A stretch of 64,000 nt of DNA from Marinifilum caeruleilacunae (GTDB lineage Bacteria; Bacteroidota; Bacteroidia; Bacteroidales; Marinifilaceae). Below the pieces are notes generated by a model, which worked only from the letters and a program-made list of their open reading frames with translations, ran no database searches and had not been told where the DNA came from. A program made the translations under genes and the position numbers. Each line of letters starts with the position of its first letter. Within the stretch, counting starts at the first letter, position 1. Shown piece by piece: positions 43,962-51,443 of the stretch. The DNA lies in assembly GCF_013141825.1 (NCBI RefSeq), contig NZ_RZNH01000012.1, positions 62,001 through 126,000 of the forward strand, given 5' to 3'.

Positions 43962-46900
43962 TTATCTGATTAAAGATACCGAGCCATCTTGCTTTGACTT
44001 TCCATTAATAATTAAGGTCCATACATAAACACCAGGGTTTACAGGCTTTCCTTTATAGGTTCCATTCCATCCAACGCCTAAATCGGTAAATTCATAAATC
44101 ATTTCACCCCAACGATTGTAGATATACATTTCGATCTCCTCTCCGGCAATATCACCCGTAATCACAGGCCCAAAAGTATCGTTTAAACCATCGCCATTTG
44201 GGGTAAAGGCATTGGGAACAAAAATTCTATACCGATCTACATAAACCATTATTTCATCCTCGCCCCTGCAACCATTAAAATCAGTAAATAAAAGTGTATA
44301 CAATCCCTCTTCGGTAACCGTGTAGGTAGAAGAGGTAACACCATCCTGCCACAGGTAAGTGCCTGGTAAAAATCTGATTTCTATTGCCGGGGCCAATACC
44401 TTGCTTTCGGTATAAAAAATGGTTGTATCCGCTCCCAGGTCGAATGTTGGTCGGTCGTGAACAACAAAGTCAGCCCTGGAGTAGTTAAAGCACATTCCAT
44501 CTGTAATTTCGGTATATAAAGTCAGCCCGTTTGTTATTTGCTGCGACAAAGGATTATTCACTGCATCAGCCAGGCTTATATCTTCGAACCACGAAATTAT
44601 AGATCCTGCTCCTGATATTCCTGATTCCAATCCACTTAAATCATAATTGTTAACAATGCCTGATCCTGGTTCATCTTCACATAGCTCGGTGATTACATTA
44701 TTGGCTTCAGGTAAAGTATTAACGAAAAAATTAAGCCTGGCAGAATTTTCACAGGAGTTAGCATTGGTGACCAATGCATAATATGAACTTTGATTCGAAA
44801 TGGTCTGGCTAGCAGGATTATTAACAGGAATAGTCAATCGATCATCAGCGAACCACTGGATGATTACATTCGGATCCTGACTTAAATCGCTTTCATAGTC
44901 GGTTAGGTTTACACCACTGGTAACTGAAGTACCATAAGTTTCCTCGCACAGATTCTCTGTTACTGTTGATGTTTGAGGCAATGCGGTAATGGTAAAGTCC
45001 AATTCTGCAAAACTTTCACAATTGCCATCCCATATCCTTGCATAGTAGATATCGCCATCGGTAACCTGAATGTTTCCAGGATTCACAACCGCATTTGAAT
45101 AGGAAGCATCGGAGTACCATACCAGAGAAACTCCTGGACTCATCGTAATGTCGCCTTCGTACAATCTTAAATCTACACCACTGCGAATTGCAGTATTGAA
45201 ATTATCTTCGCAAAGAACAACTGAATGATCCTGAGAAACTGGCAGAGGCTGAATGGTAAAATCAACTTGCCCAACATTACTTTCTACACCAAAACTAACC
45301 CTAACAAAGAAAGCATCGCCATTGCTAACAGTTGTACTCGACGGATTAGGAACAGGAAGACTTAATGCAGCATCGAAAAACCACTCCTTTGTTGTTCCCG
45401 GATCATTGTTTACGGCAGTTTCAAGTTGGGTAAGATCATAAGCTGCTACCGATGTCGATCCTTGCGTATCTTCACATAAAGTAATTTGCAAATCACTTGC
45501 TTCAGGCAATTGCCTCACATTAAAGGTAATACTTCCACCATCCTGACAGTATGCATCCTGCACCAATGCATAAAACACATCATTATTAACAGCGCTTACA
45601 TTATCGGGAGTCAGCACTGCATTGGTAAAGGCCGCATCAGTATACCAGATTACAGAATTCCCACTTCCGCCATCAATTAGAGAGTTGTAATTCAATAAAT
45701 TGATTCCCGTTGCCAGTCCGGTACCAAAACTATCTTCCCATACATCCTGAACAATATCGAGTGCGCTTGGTAAAGGTCTTACTGTGTACGTAACTACAGC
45801 TACATTTGTATTTGTACCATCATCTACAGCTGCAAAATATCTTGCGCCATTATTGACAGTTAGGTTATTCGGACTTGCAATTGGATTGGTCGGTAATCCA
45901 TTGGGCTCTGTAGGCCAATCGAAAAACCAGTTAAAAGTATCACCGTTTCCATCGTTAATTTGATTCTCAAGCAGAGTCAGATCGACTACTGCTGTTCCAC
46001 TTCCTGATACATCTTCGCAAACTTCAGGAAAAACATCGCGAGCCACAGGCGTGTTTAGAACATTAAATTGCACTGTTGCCACATTTGAACATGTTGCATT
46101 GGAGACCAGAACGTAAAAAATATCTCCATCTACCACATCATGCGAGGTAGGATCGGGAACCAAACTGGTCAAACCAGCATCTAAATACCACTCTATGTTG
46201 ACTGGCTGACCGCCCGTTATTGCGTTATTGTAAAAAGTTAGATCAACTGCATTGGCAGTATTCGAACCAGGTATATCTTCAAATTCATTAATAATTTGAC
46301 TATTGGCTGTAGGCAACGGCAAAACGGTGTAGGTAACAATGGCTGTATTCGATTCTCCTCCCTCTTCAACCAGCACATGAAATTGCTGCCCATCGCTTAC
46401 CACAACATTCGTTGGGTCAGGTACCGGGTTAGTTAAAGCAGCATCATTGTACCAGGTAACCGTACTACTTATCCCGCCATTTATTGCACCATCCAAAAGC
46501 GTTAAATCGATATTTGAAGCTGTTCCACTACCTGCAACATCTTCACAAATATCTATATTCTGATCATTGGCAATTGGAGATGAACGTACGATAAACTCAA
46601 CACTTCCTCTATTGGTACAGCTTCCGTTATCGATAAAAGCATAAAAAATATCTCCATCGGTAACCGTAATATTTCCAGGACCAGTAACCAGGTTGGTAAA
46701 AGAAGCATCGGTGTACCAAACCACCGGACTGCCATTTGATACCTGATTATCGTAGGAAGTCAGATCGACCCCGGAAGCCGTTCCACTACCAAAAGTATCT
46801 TCCCACAGCTGAATGGTGATATCGTTTCCTTCAGGCAAGCTCTCAACGGTATAGGTAACCGTTGCCACACTTGAACCTGTTCCTGTTGATACCTCAGCAT

Positions 46901-48734
46901 AAAAGACTTCTCCATCGGAAACCACCCTATTATTAGGGTTGGATACAGGATTAGATAATCCAACATCGTGAAACCAGGTAACTGGCGATCCACTCCCATT
47001 TGTTATGGCATTTTCCAACAAGGTCAAGTCGATATTTGATGCAATGCCTGTATTATAATTGTCTTCACAAACCACAGGATTCTGATCGACAGCCTGGGGC
47101 AATGCATTCACAGTAATGGTAACAACGGCCACATTTGTACAAACACCATCGTTCACCTCAACCCAAAATTGTTGACCATTGCTTGCACTAACATTTGTAG
47201 GATCGGGAACCAATGTTGTGAGGGCAGCATCGGAATACCAGGTGTAGCTTACACCAGCTCCACCATTTACAGCAGCTTCGAGAGCTGTAAGATCAATTCC
47301 CGATGCAACACCTCCTCCAATTACATCTTCCCATACGGCAAGCGTTTGATCATTTGCGGTTGGTAATGCCCGTATCGTTACAGATTGAGTCACATTGTCG
47401 GTTCCTCCCGAAATCAGGTTCACCTCTAAATTTACATCATAAGTACCAGCTGCCGGAAATACATGGCTCACTGAAAACGGACTCACATTGCTTGTTTGGG
47501 AAGTACCATCGCCAAAATCCCAAACTGCACTTGCAATATTAGATAGATCGGAGCTTATCGTAAATTCAGTATTATCACCTTCGCAATTGTATTGATAGGC
47601 AAACTCTAAACTAAAAATACTGGTTACAAAATTCGGCAATCCCAACCAACATCGTCTTCCTGCCAAATTTTTAGAGTCGGCCACCCAGTTACAGCCAACT
47701 CCCACAACATCCGGATCATTAATCACATCCAAATTTAAGCTTCCTGCGGTTGCTGAATTGTTGGTTTTTGCCATGTATATTCGGTTATCAGGAGCCAATT
47801 GTAAAGCTCCATAATACCATGGGCCGCTTCCAATTAATTGAGCCGATGCGTTAATTGTGGCTTCGTTATTTGATGTGATATCGAACTGGTACATTTCGCC
47901 TTGTGTATACAAACTAACATACAGCAACTCGCCGGATGGCGAGAACTCAACACCATAAGGTGAAACGTAACCCGTAATTTGAACTGGATTGGTAACCTGT
48001 CCGTTGGCAGTATTAAAATCGAAGAGCTCCACCATGTCTTCGGTATAAATGGCAACTGCGAGTTTATCCCCGCCAGGAGATGTTTTCATATAACCAATGG
48101 CCGATCTTCGGCTGCTATTGTGCCGAATTCCAACCGTACTGGTTACTGCGGCCGACAAACCTGCTGCACTTAATTGGAAAGCTAAAAAATTTCTGCTGTC
48201 CCATCGGTGAGTTAAGATCCAAAAATCAGATCCATTGGCGTGCTTTACTGCTGTTACTTTTTCGCAGACTTCGTTGGCAAAGAGAACGACATTTTTCGTG
48301 GTAACCTGGCCTAAGCCTCCATTCATCGACATGTCGACTATGGAATACCTAAGGCCGTTTCTGAGGTTATTTTGATGGGCATCGACAGTAAAAATATAGT
48401 ATAAAACACCGCTTCCAGGTTGCTGTACGATAATAGAAGACTGTGTCGCAGACACATTCCCATCCAAACCTCCTCCATTGGCCATTTGCACATGGTTTCT
48501 GTTATACACCGTAATTCCATCGGTATAAAAAAGCAAATCACCTTGAGCATTACATACAGTTGCACATCCCTCTTCTGTATCTAAGGCGCCATCAGTTAGC
48601 GGAGCAGCAGGATCAACATTAAAATCGAGCCCGGCATTCTCTCCAAAATACCAAACTCCGGCACGACCTTGTGCAAAAGATGCTGAAAGAGATGAAAAAA
48701 ATAAAAATGCTAATATGTAGAATTTTAAGCGCAT
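43962..48734 (-). CDS. Giant type IX-secreted repeat protein, type B sorting domain
   Basis: A 1590-residue cell-surface protein. Signal peptide (RLKFYILAFLFFSSLSASFAQ), a beta-propeller-like region (about 22-375), a PKD domain (about 390-470: VWDFGDGTSQTSNVSPFSVS), eleven repeats of about 88 residues (about 470-1420) and a C-terminal type B sorting domain with FVPNAFTPNGDGLNDTFGP, MYIYNRWGEMIYEF and PVNPGVYVWTLIINGKS. Repeats begin LPxAxD and share an acidic pair (W/C-ED) and VTWYxDAALTNPVPDPTN. ATG 48732-48734 is chosen over an upstream TTG. It lies next to the PorP/SprF gene and the curli genes; an adhesin or matrix role is likely. Confidence 0.9.
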   Translation of the reverse strand: MRLKFYILAFLFFSSLSASFAQGRAGVWYFGENAGLDFNVDPAAPLTDGALDTEEGCATVCNAQGDLLFYTDGITVYNRNHVQMANGGGLDGNVSATQSSIIVQQPGSGVLYYIFTVDAHQNNLRNGLRYSIVDMSMNGGLGQVTTKNVVLFANEVCEKVTAVKHANGSDFWILTHRWDSRNFLAFQLSAAGLSAAVTSTVGIRHNSSRRSAIGYMKTSPGGDKLAVAIYTEDMVELFDFNTANGQVTNPVQITGYVSPYGVEFSPSGELLYVSLYTQGEMYQFDITSNNEATINASAQLIGSGPWYYGALQLAPDNRIYMAKTNNSATAGSLNLDVINDPDVVGVGCNWVADSKNLAGRRCWLGLPNFVTSIFSLEFAYQYNCEGDNTEFTISSDLSNIASAVWDFGDGTSQTSNVSPFSVSHVFPAAGTYDVNLEVNLISGGTDNVTQSVTIRALPTANDQTLAVWEDVIGGGVASGIDLTALEAAVNGGAGVSYTWYSDAALTTLVPDPTNVSASNGQQFWVEVNDGVCTNVAVVTITVNALPQAVDQNPVVCEDNYNTGIASNIDLTLLENAITNGSGSPVTWFHDVGLSNPVSNPNNRVVSDGEVFYAEVSTGTGSSVATVTYTVESLPEGNDITIQLWEDTFGSGTASGVDLTSYDNQVSNGSPVVWYTDASFTNLVTGPGNITVTDGDIFYAFIDNGSCTNRGSVEFIVRSSPIANDQNIDICEDVAGSGTASNIDLTLLDGAINGGISSTVTWYNDAALTNPVPDPTNVVVSDGQQFHVLVEEGGESNTAIVTYTVLPLPTANSQIINEFEDIPGSNTANAVDLTFYNNAITGGQPVNIEWYLDAGLTSLVPDPTSHDVVDGDIFYVLVSNATCSNVATVQFNVLNTPVARDVFPEVCEDVSGSGTAVVDLTLLENQINDGNGDTFNWFFDWPTEPNGLPTNPIASPNNLTVNNGARYFAAVDDGTNTNVAVVTYTVRPLPSALDIVQDVWEDSFGTGLATGINLLNYNSLIDGGSGNSVIWYTDAAFTNAVLTPDNVSAVNNDVFYALVQDAYCQDGGSITFNVRQLPEASDLQITLCEDTQGSTSVAAYDLTQLETAVNNDPGTTKEWFFDAALSLPVPNPSSTTVSNGDAFFVRVSFGVESNVGQVDFTIQPLPVSQDHSVVLCEDNFNTAIRSGVDLRLYEGDITMSPGVSLVWYSDASYSNAVVNPGNIQVTDGDIYYARIWDGNCESFAELDFTITALPQTSTVTENLCEETYGTSVTSGVNLTDYESDLSQDPNVIIQWFADDRLTIPVNNPASQTISNQSSYYALVTNANSCENSARLNFFVNTLPEANNVITELCEDEPGSGIVNNYDLSGLESGISGAGSIISWFEDISLADAVNNPLSQQITNGLTLYTEITDGMCFNYSRADFVVHDRPTFDLGADTTIFYTESKVLAPAIEIRFLPGTYLWQDGVTSSTYTVTEEGLYTLLFTDFNGCRGEDEIMVYVDRYRIFVPNAFTPNGDGLNDTFGPVITGDIAGEEIEMYIYNRWGEMIYEFTDLGVGWNGTYKGKPVNPGVYVWTLIINGKSKQDGSVSLIR
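44455..47372 (-). repeat. Eleven tandem repeats of about 88 codons
   Basis: Coding repeats inside the giant type IX protein (boundaries approximate). Each unit opens LPxAxD..., continues with a W-ED or C-ED pair, a Gly-rich turn, V/I-DLTxLE, then W-Y-x-D and ends T-V-xx-LP. Units 1-8 alternate between W/F-ED and C-ED, so the higher-order unit is about 176 residues; the last three are all C-ED. Confidence 0.8.
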
Positions 48735-48917
48735 AGAGTGAACCAAGCTGAGTATTTATCTTTGCTTAAACTTTGACTGTCTTTTACTTACAATCAATTT
48801 ACGAAATAATATTCACCACAACACCAAGAAACTAATTAAAAAAAATCAGGCATCAGTTCAATATTTTGAATCTTTACCTGATTTTTAATATTAGTTAAAC
48901 GACTATTGCTAAAAAAA

Positions 48918-49106
48918 TTAGCTTAGTCCTAAGTAATCAAACAATTTTGATTTAACATTAGCAGTTAGAGGTCTTTTCCCGTTAAGGATGTAGGACAAGT
49001 AAACGTCAGTAATACCAATAATTTTGGCAACTTTTTTCTTCTTGTCATCAAGAATTCTAAGTCTCTCCTTAATTCTTACCAAATCGTCTTGAACTTCTTG
49101 TGTCAT
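48918..49106 (-). CDS. Small XRE-like helix-turn-helix protein
   Basis: A 62-residue protein consisting of a leading helix (EVQDDLVRIKERLRILDDKK) and a Cro/C1-type helix-turn-helix (KKVAKIIGITDVYLSYILNG, then KRPLTANVKSKLFDYLGLS). ATG 49104-49106 is used; the open frame continues upstream without resemblance to the family. It lies 183 bases upstream of the giant type IX gene on the same strand, so it could regulate the surface locus. DNA target is not known. Confidence 0.7.
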   Translation of the reverse strand: MTQEVQDDLVRIKERLRILDDKKKKVAKIIGITDVYLSYILNGKRPLTANVKSKLFDYLGLS

Positions 49107-49233
49107 AACTGTAGTTTTAAAATGAATATAATCGAGTAATAAGGTTTTTTTGTTTTTAACCTGGATGGGAAGTAAGAAAACACTTACTCCCACACCAAGC
49201 TAACTTTCTGCAAATTTTAACCAAAACATGGTT

Positions 49234-49249
49234 AGGTTTTAAAGTGAAT
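49234..49249 (-). promoter_or_regulatory. Third copy of the curlin leader motif
   Basis: On the minus strand ATTCACTTTAAAACCT is followed by AACCATG, as in the two curlin leaders. The ATG here (49227-49229) opens only nine codons before TAG, so it is a leader peptide or a vestige. It lies about 120 bases upstream of the XRE-like gene. Confidence 0.4.
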
Positions 49250-49257
49250 AGAGCGAA

Positions 49258-49623
49258 TTAGTTCGGGCTGTAATCCAAACCTGAACCAATAGCTTTTTTT
49301 AAATCGAACAAACGCAATTGCTTTTGCAATAAATCGTAGTTCGTATATAAAGTTTTACGGTTTCTGATTTTTGTACTCTCTTCTTCACGATCAACAGTAA
49401 TTACAACTTTTGTTTTCTTAAAATGATCGTTGATATATTTTAACATCTCTAAATTCGATAGGGCCTTTAAAGGAATAATTACAAGATCGATTGATGTTTG
49501 ATTCAGAATAATTTCAGTTTCAATAGGATCATCGGCAAAGTATGCCTGTGCATCCAAACTGTGAATGTATTCTTTCAATTCACCAATTAGCGATCTATTT
49601 TCTTTTATAAATAAGATATTCAT
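49258..49623 (-). CDS. Atypical receiver-like protein without phospho-acceptor
   Basis: A 121-residue protein shaped like a receiver domain: strand MNILFIKENRSL, helix, strand DAQAYFADDP, strand SIDLVIIPLKAL and strand KVVITVDRE. The phospho-accepting Asp position after the third strand is Pro51, the acidic pair is replaced by KEN, and no Lys-Pro motif follows. It cannot be phosphorylated in the usual way. ATG 49621-49623 is preferred to an upstream in-frame start. It is upstream of the XRE-like gene. Receiver origin is inferred from the secondary-structure pattern only. Confidence 0.55.
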   Translation of the reverse strand: MNILFIKENRSLIGELKEYIHSLDAQAYFADDPIETEIILNQTSIDLVIIPLKALSNLEMLKYINDHFKKTKVVITVDREEESTKIRNRKTLYTNYDLLQKQLRLFDLKKAIGSGLDYSPN

Positions 49624-50030
49624 TGTTTTTCCTGATGAGGGAAGAATTTTAAAGCTATTTCCTTCCAATATTAAAACACCCATATCGTCATTACTTTACA
49701 ACGCATAAATCACTTTCAAATCAAATGCCACAAATTCTAACATCTTGATTTTTTGATGCTTACGAATTTTATCTCATTTTAAGCACTGCATTTAGCTATC
49801 CACATTCGGATATAAAAGTTTAAGAATCCTAAAACAAAACACTAAAAGCCTGTATTTCTTGCACATATGTTTTTTGTAGTTTTTCCTCCATTTTCGGATA
49901 TCTATTTTTGGTCAATTCTGACATATATAAGAAAGTCTTGATTTTATTGATTTTACGAATTTTTATTCCACGTAAAAAGTGGATATATCCGATTTTGGAT
50001 GCAAAAAAAAATCTGGAAAATTCCAGATTT
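49624..50030. promoter_or_regulatory. 407-base spacer with repeated CGGATAT words
   Basis: The spacer holds CGGATAT at 49807 and 49895 and its complement ATATCCG at 49985. A plus-strand -7-like element TATTTTTG lies at 49903-49910. A terminator hairpin at 50007-50032 could end a short plus-strand transcript from there. No open frame here is convincing. Confidence 0.35.
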
Positions 50031-50032
50031 TT
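50007..50032. terminator. Bidirectional terminator at the end of the sigma-54 regulator gene
   Basis: A 12-bp stem AAAAATCTGGAA / TTCCAGATTTTT with an AA loop. It overlaps the last base pair of the regulator stop codon region. Confidence 0.8.
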
Positions 50033-51419
50033 ACTTTTCTATTTTGTGTTTTTTTATCCTCCGATCGAGCGATTGCCATGTAATATTTAGGAGGTCTGCT
50101 GCCTTTGATTTATTGTAGTTCGACTTTTCTAAAGCTTTAATAATACAATTCTTTTCAACCAGTTCCAGATCCAATATCTCCTCAGAAGGGTAATGATAAT
50201 GATTCGACTCTTCCTCCCTTACCTGGCTCATTTGAAAATGAGATAAATTTAATTTGTTGGTATCGCAGATAATCACCGCTCGTTCTACCATATTTTTTAA
50301 CTCTCTAACATTGCCAGGAAATTCATAAGCCAATAACTTTCGAACAACTGCTTCGTCTATCTCGTTGATATTCTTGGCCATAATACGGTTAAAATACTTC
50401 ACGAAATAATCTAAAAGCAACGGAATGTCCTCCTTACGCTTTCTGAGTGGCTCTAAGTGAATTACAAAAGAGCTGATCCTGTGATACAAATCCAGCCTAA
50501 AGCCTTTCTCCTTGCTTTGATCAACCAAATTTTGGTTTGTAGCGGCAATGATTCTTGTATCAAAAGGAATTTCGATATTAGATCCTACTTTTCTAATTTT
50601 TCGATCTTCCAAAACACGCAAAAACTTGGTTTGCAGGTTCAGCTGCATGTCTCCAATTTCATCAAGGAATAATGTTCCTTTATTGGCAGCTTCGAACCAA
50701 CCAGTTTTGGTATCGGAGGCTCCAGTAAAAGCACCTTTGGTGTGACCAAAAAATTCACTTTCGAATAAAGTTTCCGGAATAGCACTACAATTTACAGCAT
50801 AAAAACAATTCTCTTTTCTGCTGCTCAGATAGTGAATTGCCCTTGCAACCAATTCTTTTCCTGTACCACTTTCTCCGGTAATTAATACTGATGTATTCTC
50901 AGTTTTAGCAACTTTACCAATTAAACTGATCAGGTTTTTCATATGACGACTCTCGCCTACAATTTCGTAGCCCATCGCCTCGTAAAATTCTTTGGATATA
51001 ATAGAGTAATTTCTCTTTACCTCCTGCAAACTCTTGTTCAGGTTTACAAACTTTTTGGTCCGTTCAATGGAGTGTTCAACATCTCTAAGGCGAAAAGGTT
51101 TGGTGAAAAAATCCGAAGCGCCTAATCTCATCGAGTGAATCACCGAATCCATTTCACTATAACCACTAATCATGATTACTTCGATATCCGAATAATCCTT
51201 TTTAATCTTCTCCAACACCTCCAAACCATTCATTTCTGGCAGGTTTACATCGACAATTGCGATATGAATCTCGTTACGATCCATAATCTCAAAAGCCTGA
51301 GATGGAGTACTGGCTTTAAAAATCTGAAAATTTGGATCAATCAAAAACTCACTGAGCTCATCACGAACCAGCTGCTCATCATCCAAAATCAGAATTCGAA
51401 GATTACTTACAGATATCAT
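50031..51419 (-). CDS. Sigma-54-dependent response regulator (NtrC/AtoC family)
   Basis: A 462-residue transcription activator. The receiver (about 7-120) has the acidic pair in LDDEQ, phospho-accepting Asp57 (IVDVNLPEMNG) and Lys-Pro (TKPF). The AAA+ domain has Walker A GESGTGKE (182-189) and the sigma-54-binding loop GAFTGA (229-234). The C-terminus is a Fis-type helix-turn-helix (KSKAADLLNITWQSLDRRIK). All three parts look functional. It is transcribed 24 bases after the hybrid kinase gene, its likely partner. Targets are unknown; the curli locus beside it is a candidate. Confidence 0.93.
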   Translation of the reverse strand: MISVSNLRILILDDEQLVRDELSEFLIDPNFQIFKASTPSQAFEIMDRNEIHIAIVDVNLPEMNGLEVLEKIKKDYSDIEVIMISGYSEMDSVIHSMRLGASDFFTKPFRLRDVEHSIERTKKFVNLNKSLQEVKRNYSIISKEFYEAMGYEIVGESRHMKNLISLIGKVAKTENTSVLITGESGTGKELVARAIHYLSSRKENCFYAVNCSAIPETLFESEFFGHTKGAFTGASDTKTGWFEAANKGTLFLDEIGDMQLNLQTKFLRVLEDRKIRKVGSNIEIPFDTRIIAATNQNLVDQSKEKGFRLDLYHRISSFVIHLEPLRKRKEDIPLLLDYFVKYFNRIMAKNINEIDEAVVRKLLAYEFPGNVRELKNMVERAVIICDTNKLNLSHFQMSQVREEESNHYHYPSEEILDLELVEKNCIIKALEKSNYNKSKAADLLNITWQSLDRRIKKHKIEK

Positions 51420-51443
51420 AGTGGTTGTAAAGGTTAACTTTCC

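Noticed and set aside
49908-50090. 60-codon open frame on the plus strand near the sigma-54 regulator
   Set aside because: It runs through the terminator hairpin into the antisense of the regulator gene, and the peptide is a low-complexity hydrophobic string.
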